A stretch of 8,249 bases of DNA from Opitutia bacterium UBA7374. GTDB lineage: Bacteria > Verrucomicrobiota > Verrucomicrobiia > Opitutales > Coraliomargaritaceae. Positions 1-7,206 of this stretch are shown in pieces; position 1 is the stretch's first letter, and the number at the start of each line of letters is the position of its first letter. The notes beneath the pieces are model-generated. The model had not been told where the DNA came from. It ran no database searches and saw only the letters and a list, made by a program, of their open reading frames with translations. The position numbers were made by a program, and so were the translations under genes. Location of the stretch: NCBI GenBank assembly GCA_002469895.1, contig DKOA01000024.1, positions 1 through 8,249 of the forward strand, given 5' to 3'.

Positions 1-1
1 T

Positions 2-1294
2 GAAGGCCGCCTGCCCGGCACGATTGATGGACATCCCTTCCTCCCCGATTCGATCCGGGCCGATCTCGGCCTGTCCGACAACGACTCCCGTCTGTCCCGC
101 GATGCCTACCTCCTCGATTGCCTGCTCCGATCCCGAAGCGGCAGCAAAGTGCAATGCAGCTACAGTAAGTTCGACGCAGAAGGAAACCCCAACCGTCCCT
201 CGCGTCTACTCCTGCGCTGCCATTCCAAAGACCTTCCCCAGCGCGTCCTCCAACTCACCGCCAAACAGGAATCAACGAAGATACGACCCCGCCGCCAAAC
301 CGACTGGCGCTGGCGGTTGCCCGAGGAGAAACCACTGAGCCTTTGCAAAATCAGCCCCACTCAGTTCAAAGACTACCTCGCCTGCCCTTTCCGCTTCTGC
401 CTCAAGCACATCCTTACCCTAGATGCGTTTACTCCCGCCGCACGCGAAATGAATGCCGCCACTTTCGGCACACTCATTCACCATGCGCTGGAATCCTTCG
501 GGAGAATCGCTATCAGCCGGGGCGAAGCCATGCTCCAAATGACCGAAGACGAGATTCGTACGCTCGTCCTCCAAGCCTTTGCAGAGGCCACAGAAAAACA
601 GTTCGGCCCCAAGCCTTCGCCCGCCGTCCAAATACAGATGGCCAATGCGCGAACACGGCTCGTCGCTTTTGCCCGGGTACAAGCGCAAACCTTTGCCGAA
701 GGCTGGCTCATTGTAGACGTCGAGCGCAAACTCGCCGCGGAGGACGCCCAACCGCTCCACATTGGATCACTCCCCCTCTCCGGAGTCGTCGACCGCATCG
801 ACCGCCATATGGAAAGCAACGCATGGCGCGTGATGGACTACAAAACCTTCAGCACCACGACCGACCCTGCGAGCAAACACTTTGGCGGAGCTTCCGCCGC
901 TTGGTTGCCCGAAGCAGAAATTCACCTCGCTACCTCCAAAGCGTGGATCGACCTGCAACTTCCTCTCTACCGCAGTATCCTCGACCACTGGCATCGTCCG
1001 GCAACCGACACACAGCCCTCCTCCACTGCCTACTTCATTCTGCCCTCCGATCCCTACGAGACCGCCATTCGCCCATTCGTAGAACTCGATGACGGAGTGA
1101 ACCCCCAAGCCTATCCGTCTGCCCTGCAGTGCGCCGAAGCCATCGTAAAAAATATCGATCAAGGCATCTTCTGGCCACCGCGACCTTTCCGCGGAAATTG
1201 GGACGACCCCTACGCACCGCTCTTTGTCAACGGCACTCCGGAAGACAGCATCCACCCGGAAACCATCGAGCGATTGAAAGGAGCCTTGTCATGA
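2..1294 (+). CDS. AddB-like helicase/PD-(D/E)XK nuclease subunit, 3' part only
   Basis: The frame is open from base 2, so the start lies outside the window. An ATG at 149 is internal, because the residues before it fit the family. The visible 430 residues are the end of an AddB-type subunit, which pairs with an AddA-like helicase to process double-strand DNA ends. The first ~85 residues (HPFLPDSIRADLGL, then RLSRDAYLL) look like the end of the inactivated helicase core. A RecB-type nuclease domain follows: ACPFRFC (Cys at 383 and 398), GTLIHHALE (His at 479-484), GVVDRID (Asp 791), DYKTF (Asp 836, Lys 842) and the QLPLY motif (Gln 956, Tyr 968). All metal-binding and catalytic residues are present. 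In classical AddB a C-terminal Cys triad completes an iron-sulfur cluster. Here that region reads FWPPRPFRGNWDDPYAPLF and has no cysteine. The gene is coupled to the downstream helicase by an ATGA overlap. Assignment to the superfamily is firm; calling it AddB is an inference. Confidence 0.88.
   Translation, partial: EGRLPGTIDGHPFLPDSIRADLGLSDNDSRLSRDAYLLDCLLRSRSGSKVQCSYSKFDAEGNPNRPSRLLLRCHSKDLPQRVLQLTAKQESTKIRPRRQTDWRWRLPEEKPLSLCKISPTQFKDYLACPFRFCLKHILTLDAFTPAAREMNAATFGTLIHHALESFGRIAISRGEAMLQMTEDEIRTLVLQAFAEATEKQFGPKPSPAVQIQMANARTRLVAFARVQAQTFAEGWLIVDVERKLAAEDAQPLHIGSLPLSGVVDRIDRHMESNAWRVMDYKTFSTTTDPASKHFGGASAAWLPEAEIHLATSKAWIDLQLPLYRSILDHWHRPATDTQPSSTAYFILPSDPYETAIRPFVELDDGVNPQAYPSALQCAEAIVKNIDQGIFWPPRPFRGNWDDPYAPLFVNGTPEDSIHPETIERLKGALS
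1277..1283 (+). promoter_or_regulatory. Shine-Dalgarno site of the AddA-like helicase gene
   Basis: AAAGGAG lies inside the end of the upstream reading frame, seven bases before the ATG at 1291. It fixes the helicase start at 1291 rather than at the in-frame ATG at 1129, which would give 54 extra residues overlapping the nuclease gene. It is the only strong ribosome-binding site in the window. Confidence 0.8.
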
Positions 1295-3813
1295 CGCCGC
1301 CGGAAAACATCGCCAACGAAATGCTCCTGGCCAATGCGGGCAGCGGCAAGACCTACGCCCTCACTACCCGCATCATTCAACTCCTTCTCCTTGGCGTGGA
1401 AGCGGACAAAATTGCCGCCCTCACCTTTACCCGGAAATCTGCCGGAGAATTCCTCGACCAACTACTCGAACGAATTGCCAAGGCAGCCGAAGACCCGAAA
1501 AAGCTCGCTGCCCTCGCCGAAGACACCGAAGTAGAAACACTCTCGGCCGAAGATTGCCGCCGACTGCTCGCCCACATCGTCCATCATTTCGGACGACTCG
1601 GCCTCGGCACAATTGACAGCTTCTTCGCCCGAATGGCCCGCCAATTTCCCCTCGAAACCGGCCTCCCCGAAGACTTTGCCATCGCCGACGGTGCCGCTCT
1701 TGAATCCGCCCGCGAACGCGCCCTCGCCGCCTGCTTCTCCGCAAGCACCGGCAACGATGCCGCCCTTCAGGCGATGATCGACCAACTGCGGTTGATCACC
1801 CGCCGAAACGGAGAGCGTAATGTCTTCCAGACCCTGCTCTCGCAAATAGGCAACCTCCACCAACGCTATTGCGAAACCCCCAAAGGCATTCGCTGGGGCA
1901 ATGCCAAAGCAATCTGGGGCCGCACAGGCGCCCCCTTTTCCAACGCCGGAGAAGTCGCTCCAGCCGTCGAAAACTTCCGACGCACTTTAAAAGAAACCCA
2001 TCCCGATCTATCCCCTGAAGCCGCCGAAATACTCGAAGGCGAACTGGCTGCAGTGGAAGGCTTCGTAGCGGGTCGTCCCTGGAGTAAGGCAGTCAAAGAC
2101 TTCGTTGAAAAACGCCTCTGCTCGGAGCCCAAAAGCGGCAACCTGCAAATCACTCGAAAAAAGACCGGCAGGTTGGAATTAAACGAAGCCGTGCGAACTG
2201 CTCGTGCTGATTTATTGGCAACTCTCCTCAAGGACGAGTTCAGCGCCCTCTTGGAACGCTCCGGTGGGATTCATGATTTTATGGCCGGCTACGAATCCGT
2301 CTATGAAGAACAAGTACGGGGAGCCGGACTCGTTACCTTCAGCGACATTACCGACCTGCTGGCCAGACGCGCCTCGGAGACGGAAGACTTCGAAACCGCC
2401 GATGCATGGCGCCGACGCGTAGCCTATCGCCTCGACCAGAAGTTTGACCACTGGCTACTCGATGAATTTCAGGACACCAGCCGAACGCAGTGGAGCATCC
2501 TCTGCACCTTTATCGAAGAAGTCCTGATGGACGACTCCGGCACGCGCAGCTTCTTCTACGTTGGCGACACCAAACAAGCCATTTATGGCTGGCGCGGAGG
2601 CGACTCCGACCTCTTCCACGAAATCCACAAGCACTACAACGGAGGCATCGAAGAAGCGGATCCCCTCGCCGCATCGTGGCGCTCGTCGCCCCCCATTATC
2701 GAAATGGTCAACACCATCTTCGATAGCGTAGGGCAACTGGCCGATACCCTCCAACTCCCCCGGGCTACCGTCGAAAAATGGCAAGCCGGATGGAATGCGC
2801 ACAGCGTTGCCACGGAGAACCGGGATCGACCCGGCTATGCTGCCTGGCATACCGTAGAAAAAGATCCGGACGCAGCCATCGATCCGCAGTTCCTTGAGAT
2901 CCGGGAAATCCTCGCCCAAGTTGATCCAATCAGCCGTGGCATCGACTGCGCCATCCTCCTGCGGAAAAACAATGAAGTCGCCGAGCTTGCCGCCTATCTT
3001 CAGTCCGAAGGCATCCCCGTCGCCGTCGAAGGGAAATCCAACCCCTGTGTTGACAACCCTCTCGGCACCGCCCTGCTCGCCGCTCTGCGAAACGCCGCAC
3101 ACCCCGATGACACCCTTTCCCTCGCCATCGCCCGCGGCTTTCCGTCGGCCACTGCCTGGGGACTCGACGAACCCGAAACCTTCCGCCAAAATGCCCTCCA
3201 GTCCATCGCCGAAAACGGCTACGCCCCCACCCTGCGAAGCTGGATTGATGCCGCCACTCTCGACCCTGAAGAAAGCTTCCTCGTCGCCCGCGCAGAAGCC
3301 ATCGTCGCCGCAGCCGAAATCTTTGATGAACAACGCACCACCCGGGAAGGGATTGGGCAATTTATTGACTACGTCGAGTCCCTCCAATTGCAGGAAGCCG
3401 AAGCCGCCGATGCCCTGCGCCTCATGACCGTCCATCAGGCCAAAGGACTCGGCTTTGAAATGGTCATTGTCGCCGGGCTGGACAAATCCGGATCCGGTAG
3501 CGGCACCAATGCACTGGTACTCGGGCCGGACAAGCGCGACCCCCAATGGGGCACCCTCCTTCCCACAAAAGACATTGCCAAACAGAACCCCGAACTCAAA
3601 GCGCAGGGTGAACAACTCGATGCCGAGTCCCGCTACAACGACCTCTGTACCGCTTACGTCGCCCTAACTCGACCGAAGTACGGACTCTACGTCCTCAGTC
3701 AGGCACTCGGTGAAAGATCCAGCGCCAAGCACTTTGGCAAACACCTACAAGCAACCCTCGACCCCGACTGGAAATCCGGTAACCCGGAATGGTTTCTTAC
3801 TGATTTCCGCTAG
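1291..3813 (+). CDS. AddA/UvrD-like superfamily 1A DNA helicase without nuclease domain
   Basis: This is an 840-residue ATP-dependent 3'-5' helicase, expected to be the motor of an AddAB/RecBCD-like break-processing complex with the upstream nuclease subunit. All helicase motifs are visible: Walker A ANAGSGKT (residues 14-21), motif Ia (AALTFTRKSA, ~45-54), a GTIDSFFARM motif (~109), Walker B LLDEFQDTS (DEFQD 391-395), motif III VGDTKQAIYGWRGGD (425 on), motif IV LAASWRSSPP, motif V LMTVHQAKGLGFEMV (from ~711) and motif VI YVALTRPKYGLYVL (VALTR 790-794). Classical AddA is about 1,200 residues and carries a C-terminal RecB-type nuclease domain. This protein stops about 45 residues after motif VI, and I see no GxxD...DYK nuclease signature. 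The stop (3811-3813) follows an intact frame, and the next bases belong to the convergent fabV, so this is a natural short form rather than a visible frameshift. The start at 1291 has a good ribosome-binding site and an ATGA overlap. PcrA/UvrD are less likely, because of the N-terminal layout and the partner gene. Confidence 0.92.
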   Translation: MTPPENIANEMLLANAGSGKTYALTTRIIQLLLLGVEADKIAALTFTRKSAGEFLDQLLERIAKAAEDPKKLAALAEDTEVETLSAEDCRRLLAHIVHHFGRLGLGTIDSFFARMARQFPLETGLPEDFAIADGAALESARERALAACFSASTGNDAALQAMIDQLRLITRRNGERNVFQTLLSQIGNLHQRYCETPKGIRWGNAKAIWGRTGAPFSNAGEVAPAVENFRRTLKETHPDLSPEAAEILEGELAAVEGFVAGRPWSKAVKDFVEKRLCSEPKSGNLQITRKKTGRLELNEAVRTARADLLATLLKDEFSALLERSGGIHDFMAGYESVYEEQVRGAGLVTFSDITDLLARRASETEDFETADAWRRRVAYRLDQKFDHWLLDEFQDTSRTQWSILCTFIEEVLMDDSGTRSFFYVGDTKQAIYGWRGGDSDLFHEIHKHYNGGIEEADPLAASWRSSPPIIEMVNTIFDSVGQLADTLQLPRATVEKWQAGWNAHSVATENRDRPGYAAWHTVEKDPDAAIDPQFLEIREILAQVDPISRGIDCAILLRKNNEVAELAAYLQSEGIPVAVEGKSNPCVDNPLGTALLAALRNAAHPDDTLSLAIARGFPSATAWGLDEPETFRQNALQSIAENGYAPTLRSWIDAATLDPEESFLVARAEAIVAAAEIFDEQRTTREGIGQFIDYVESLQLQEAEAADALRLMTVHQAKGLGFEMVIVAGLDKSGSGSGTNALVLGPDKRDPQWGTLLPTKDIAKQNPELKAQGEQLDAESRYNDLCTAYVALTRPKYGLYVLSQALGERSSAKHFGKHLQATLDPDWKSGNPEWFLTDFR

Positions 3814-4978
3814 GCAGTGGCAATTCGACTTCGACGTCGGCTTCGTAATCGACGCCTTCGATACCAAAACCAAAGCAGCGGAGAAAGTCCTGACGGTAAC
3901 CGGCGAAGTCGGATCGTTCGTCGAGGTTTTCCGTTTGGATCTCGGGCCAGATGGCGGCAACCTCGCCTTGAACGTCCGGTTCCATCTCGAGGTCGTCGAC
4001 GCGAATGCGCCCGTCTTCGTCGAGTTGAAGACCGCCCCCATAAAGGCGCTCGTTGAAGAGACGAATCATTTGTTCGATGCAACCTTCGTGGGTGCCCTTG
4101 GCCTTCATCACTTTGAATAGGATGGAGATGTAAAGTGGAACGACAGGAATCGCGGAACTAGCCTGGGTGACCACCGCTTTATTGACGGAAACGTAAGCTT
4201 CGCAGCCATGATTGCTATGGATGGCAGCGGCGGCTCGTTCGACGTCTTTCTTGGCTGCGCCAATGGTACCGTTGGTGTAGACAGGCCAGGTGATTTCCGG
4301 CCCAACATAAGAATAAGCAACGGTCTTGGCGCCGTCGGCAAGGCATCCGGCATCGGCCAATGCACGCATCCAGAGTTCCCAGTCTTCACCGCCCATGACC
4401 TTGACGGTGTGCTCGGTTTCCTCGGCGGTCGCAGTCTCGATGGAGACTTCGCTGACGACACCTTTGTCGGTGTCGAGCGTGCGGTTGGTGTAGGTGTCAC
4501 CGAGCGGCTTAAGGCAAGACTTATAGGTTTCGCCGTCGGACGGATCGGTACGACGGGGCGATGCCAAACTGTAAATGACCAGATCGACCTGCCCGAGGTC
4601 ATCTTTAATCGCTTGAATCGTCTGCTCTTTGATCTCGTTGGAGAAAGCGTCGCCATTGATGCTTTTGGCGTAGCGCCCGGATTCATGGGCGGCCTTTTCG
4701 AAGGCAACGGAATTGTACCAACCGGCGCTGGCTGGCTTACCCTTCATCGAGGGCCGCTCGAAGAAAACCCCGAGCGTATCGGCACCATGACTGAAGGCCG
4801 CGGTAATCCGCGAAGAGAGTCCGTAGCCGGTGGAGGCACCGATAACGAGGACCTTTTTCGGGCCGCCTTCCAGTTGGGCGGCGCTGGCTTTTTCGATTTC
4901 ACTCCGCACGTTGGCCTCGCAGCCTTGTGGGTGAGCAGTAATACAAACAAATCCTCGAATACGGGGCTTTACGATCAT
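3797..4978 (-). CDS. fabV: trans-2-enoyl-ACP/CoA reductase (NADH), FabV type
   Basis: The product is 393 residues, full length for FabV (about 400). FabV reduces the trans-2 double bond of enoyl-ACP or enoyl-CoA with NADH, the last step of each fatty-acid elongation round, in the cytoplasm. It is a long member of the short-chain dehydrogenase superfamily. The N-terminus MIVKPRIRGFVCITAHPQGC is the typical FabV opening. The nucleotide-binding loop GASTGYG is at residues 47-53. Glu74 in GVFFERP sits where an acidic residue favours NADH over NADPH. Residues 131-143 (VDLVIYSLASPRR) are also characteristic. The catalytic pair is Tyr234 and Lys243 in GPEITWPVYTNGTIGAAKK, with the Y-x8-K spacing that separates FabV from FabI (Y-x6-K). 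FabV enzymes are generally insensitive or weakly sensitive to triclosan; that comes from the family, not from this sequence. No Shine-Dalgarno site precedes the ATG (complement of 4976-4978). The gene follows ugd after 93 bp on the same strand, and its last 17 bp overlap the convergent helicase gene. Confidence 0.96.
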   Translation of the reverse strand: MIVKPRIRGFVCITAHPQGCEANVRSEIEKASAAQLEGGPKKVLVIGASTGYGLSSRITAAFSHGADTLGVFFERPSMKGKPASAGWYNSVAFEKAAHESGRYAKSINGDAFSNEIKEQTIQAIKDDLGQVDLVIYSLASPRRTDPSDGETYKSCLKPLGDTYTNRTLDTDKGVVSEVSIETATAEETEHTVKVMGGEDWELWMRALADAGCLADGAKTVAYSYVGPEITWPVYTNGTIGAAKKDVERAAAAIHSNHGCEAYVSVNKAVVTQASSAIPVVPLYISILFKVMKAKGTHEGCIEQMIRLFNERLYGGGLQLDEDGRIRVDDLEMEPDVQGEVAAIWPEIQTENLDERSDFAGYRQDFLRCFGFGIEGVDYEADVEVELPLPSGNQ

Positions 4979-5008
4979 GATAAGCGGAATTTTGGGTTCA
5001 AAGTTTCA

Positions 5009-5039
5009 GCCAAAGCTGGGTCATCCGACCGCTGCTGGC
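5009..5039 (-). other. imperfect hairpin in the ugd-fabV spacer
   Basis: On the plus strand GCCA-A-AGC-TG-GGTC, loop ATCC, then GACC-GCT-GC-TGGC form an interrupted stem of about 11 pairs (4+3+4) with a four-base loop. It lies 33 bp after the ugd stop and 30 bp before the fabV start. No T-tract follows on the minus strand, so it is not a standard intrinsic terminator. It could be a weak attenuator, an mRNA-stability element or chance. The rest of the 93-bp spacer shows no clear promoter. Confidence 0.3.
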
Positions 5040-5071
5040 AACCGGTAATTCAAGCGCGCACTAAAGGAAAG

Positions 5072-6439
5072 TTACCCCTGCCCAATGCCGCTGGCCTCAA
5101 AGCCGATCTTGCGGAGAGCTTCCAAATCGAGGAGGTTCCGACCATCGAAGAGGAAGGCGGGTTGGTGCATACAATCGAAGATCTTCTGGTAGTCGAGTTC
5201 CTTGAAGGCATCCCACTCGGTCAGGACAAGTATGGCGTGCGCGTCGCGGGTCGCTTCATAGGCGTCTTGACAAACGGTTACGCGAGCATCTGCGGAATCG
5301 ATATTCAAATCCCGGCGAATCTGTTCATCCGATACCTTGGGGTCGTAAATCGAAAGAGCGGCCTGTTCGTCGAGTAAATCAGAGCAAATATAAATCGCGG
5401 CGGACTCGCGGGTGTCGTTCGTATCCTTTTTGAAGGCGAAACCAAGCACAGCGATCTTCTTGTCGGAGACCGTATTGAAAAGAGTAGAGACCACTCGGCG
5501 GGCAAAGCGGTGCTTCTGGTAGTCGTTCATCTCAATCACGCCGTTCCAGTAAGCGGCCACATCGGGCAACCCGAAATGCTCACAGAGGTAGACGAGATTG
5601 AGGATATCCTTCTGGAAACAGGAACCACCAAAGCCGACCGAGGACTTAAGGAATTTTGGCCCGATCCGGCTGTCTGTACCAATGGCGTGCGCGACTTCGT
5701 CAACATTAGCCCCAGTCGCCTCACAGAGTGCCGAGATCGCATTGATCGAAGAAATCCGCTGGGCGAGGAATGCGTTGGCCGTAAGTTTGGACAATTCCGA
5801 AGACCAGAGGTTGGTCGTGATAATATTCTCGCGGGGCACCCAGGAAGCGTAGACATCCACCAACTTTTGGATAGCGGCCTTACCCTCCTGAGTTTGATCG
5901 CCGCCGACGAGTACACGGTCGGGCGCTTCCAGGTCTTCGATAGCCGTGCCCTCGGCAAGGAATTCAGGATTGGAGAGGATCTGGAAGTTGCGACCCTTGG
6001 CATTCGACTCAAGGATGCGCTTAATTGACTCGGCAGTACGCACAGGAAGAGTGGATTTTTCCACCACGATCTTATCGCCCTCGGAGACCTCGGCGATCTT
6101 GCGGGCGCATTTCTCGATATAGCGCAAGTCGGCGGCCCGACCGGCACCCACTCCATAAGTCTTGGTCGGCGTGTTGACACTAATGAAAACCATATCGGCC
6201 TCACGGATGCCTGTATCCACGTCAGTTGAGAAGAACAGATTCTTGCCACGTGCCGACTGAACAACCGCATCCAAGCCCGGTTCGTAGATCGGTAAGGTAT
6301 CGGAGTTCCAAGCCTGAATACGGGCTTCATTAATATCCACAACCGTAACTGTGTGCTCTTCGCTCTTGTGCGCGATCATCGCCATCGTCGGTCCACCAAC
6401 ATAGCCGGCCCCAATGCAACAAATATTCATAGTCTGCAT
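5072..6439 (-). CDS. ugd: UDP-glucose 6-dehydrogenase, animal-like class
   Basis: The enzyme (455 residues) oxidises UDP-glucose to UDP-glucuronate with two NAD+, supplying uronic acid for capsule, exopolysaccharide or lipopolysaccharide. The N-terminal Rossmann domain begins with ICCIGAGYVGGPT (residues 6-18), followed by the NAD-binding acid in VTVVDIN and the substrate loop NSDTLPIYEPGL. NPEFLAEGTAI holds the family's catalytic Glu. SSELSKLTANAFLAQR gives the conserved Lys218 and Asn222. GFGGSCFQKD gives the nucleophilic Cys274. The C-terminal domain has AVLGFAFKKDTNDTRES and FDGRNLL. From memory, these blocks match the human enzyme (Lys220, Cys276) much more closely than short bacterial Ugd/TuaD proteins; only the human C-terminal tail is missing. 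Residue 1 (6437-6439) and Met4 (6428-6430) are both plausible starts, and neither has a Shine-Dalgarno site. It follows the phosphatase gene after 63 bp. Confidence 0.96.
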   Translation of the reverse strand: MQTMNICCIGAGYVGGPTMAMIAHKSEEHTVTVVDINEARIQAWNSDTLPIYEPGLDAVVQSARGKNLFFSTDVDTGIREADMVFISVNTPTKTYGVGAGRAADLRYIEKCARKIAEVSEGDKIVVEKSTLPVRTAESIKRILESNAKGRNFQILSNPEFLAEGTAIEDLEAPDRVLVGGDQTQEGKAAIQKLVDVYASWVPRENIITTNLWSSELSKLTANAFLAQRISSINAISALCEATGANVDEVAHAIGTDSRIGPKFLKSSVGFGGSCFQKDILNLVYLCEHFGLPDVAAYWNGVIEMNDYQKHRFARRVVSTLFNTVSDKKIAVLGFAFKKDTNDTRESAAIYICSDLLDEQAALSIYDPKVSDEQIRRDLNIDSADARVTVCQDAYEATRDAHAILVLTEWDAFKELDYQKIFDCMHQPAFLFDGRNLLDLEALRKIGFEASGIGQG

Positions 6440-6502
6440 TAGCTAAAGATTTGGCGCTGTCAGACAAGTGAAATCGAACCCGGCTACCTGTGTTGCCAAG
6501 CG

Positions 6503-7114
6503 CTACAAGCCTGCACCCTCAAGCGGACGCCCCCGCAGGGTGTTGACATCGACCACATCCATACCGGCCGATTGAGCTGCGGTTATTCCGATTTGAGTAT
6601 CCTCAAAGGCATGACAGCGACCGGGATCGACACCGATCCGCTTGGCCGCGAGCAGGAATGTATCGGGCGCCGGCTTGGGTTGGTTGACGCAACCGGCCCC
6701 AACAATGGCGCCGAACCAATCCAATACTCCGAGTGCTGTTAGGATTTTTTCCGCCATCCAAGTCTCGCTACCCGTCGCAATGGCCATCGGCATTAAGCCC
6801 CGGTGCGCTTCAGCAATAGCCATAACCTCAGCAATCGGCTGCACGTTCGAAGCAAGTTCGATAAAAAGTTCTTCCTTGGCATGGGCAATTGCTTCAATGC
6901 TTTCTTTCAAGACGACATCCTGTTCTTCGGCCAACATTTTTACAATGTGCAGAGCCGGCACACCACCGAGCTGATAAAAACGCTCTTCACTGAATTCGAT
7001 ACCGTGCAGCGCCATCGACTGAGACCAAGCGTTATAGTGTGTGGGCATGGTATCGGCCAGTGTTCCGTCCATGTCGAAAACCAAGCCATCGTAGCGTTGA
7101 TGAAGATTGTGCAT
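6503..7114 (-). CDS. HAD-superfamily phosphosugar phosphatase, YqaB/beta-PGM-like
   Basis: This 203-residue cytoplasmic HAD hydrolase probably removes phosphate from a small phosphorylated sugar by way of a phospho-aspartate intermediate and Mg2+. Motif I is FDMDGTLADT, with nucleophile Asp14 and acid/base Asp16. Motif II is ATGS (Thr114 to Ser116). Motif III is Lys147 in QPKPAPDTF. Motif IV is FEDTQIG (Glu171, Asp172). Residues ~22-95 form the helical cap of subclass I. The order and wording (DMDGT..DT.PTH..AW, KPAPDTFLLAA.R.GV, AAQSAGMD) resemble E. coli YqaB, a fructose-1-phosphate phosphatase, and also beta-phosphoglucomutase. The substrate cannot be decided from sequence. It is the first gene of the minus-strand group, reading away from the DUF502 gene. 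No Shine-Dalgarno site is visible before the ATG (complement of 7112-7114). Confidence 0.9.
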   Translation of the reverse strand: MHNLHQRYDGLVFDMDGTLADTMPTHYNAWSQSMALHGIEFSEERFYQLGGVPALHIVKMLAEEQDVVLKESIEAIAHAKEELFIELASNVQPIAEVMAIAEAHRGLMPMAIATGSETWMAEKILTALGVLDWFGAIVGAGCVNQPKPAPDTFLLAAKRIGVDPGRCHAFEDTQIGITAAQSAGMDVVDVNTLRGRPLEGAGL

Positions 7115-7200
7115 CCTAGTGAGCTAGTCAGCTTCAACCGTAGAGCAAGCTAATCCACATTCGTCACCAAAGTCTTACATTTATTGCTCGTCCCATAGAC

Positions 7201-7206
7201 TATAAT
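7201..7206 (+). promoter_or_regulatory. possible -10 box (TATAAT) for the DUF502-recO-like pair
   Basis: A perfect TATAAT lies 14 bp before the ATG at 7221, in the 106-bp divergent spacer. No good -35 box sits at the usual 16-18 bp. CTTACA at 7174-7179 matches TTGACA at four positions but is 21 bp away. If real, transcription would begin near 7213, giving a leader of only about eight bases. The spacer also holds a small inverted repeat, AGCTT (7130-7134) with AAGCT (7147-7151). I found no convincing promoter for the minus-strand phosphatase gene in the spacer. Confidence 0.4.

Noticed and set aside
24..338. Small plus-strand frame at the window start
   Set aside because: It is a Pro/Ser/Thr/Cys-rich shadow of the AddB-like frame, which is open from base 2 and has family-like sequence.
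1129..1290. 54-codon upstream extension of the helicase from ATG 1129
   Set aside because: The extension is Arg/His-rich, overlaps the conserved end of the nuclease gene, and lacks the ribosome site found before 1291. The protein from 1291 starts right before Walker A, as expected.
2455..3615. Minus-strand open frame of 386 codons inside the helicase gene
   Set aside because: It is antisense to helicase motifs II to V. A long antisense frame is expected from the codon bias of this gene, and the product has no recognisable domain.
4208..5377. Plus-strand open frame of 389 codons across fabV and the end of ugd
   Set aside because: It lies antisense to two strongly conserved enzymes whose motifs are intact. 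Its translation is low in complexity, Gly/Val/Phe-rich and matches no family I know.
5536..6342. Minus-strand open frame of 268 codons within ugd in another frame
   Set aside because: It is Ser/Arg/Pro-rich, typical of an out-of-frame reading, and ugd covers the region fully.
6451..6502. Possible terminator between the phosphatase gene and ugd (TTGGCGCT and GCCAAGCGCT)
   Set aside because: The blocks are not true inverted repeats, since their order does not pair beyond about five bases, and no T-tract follows.
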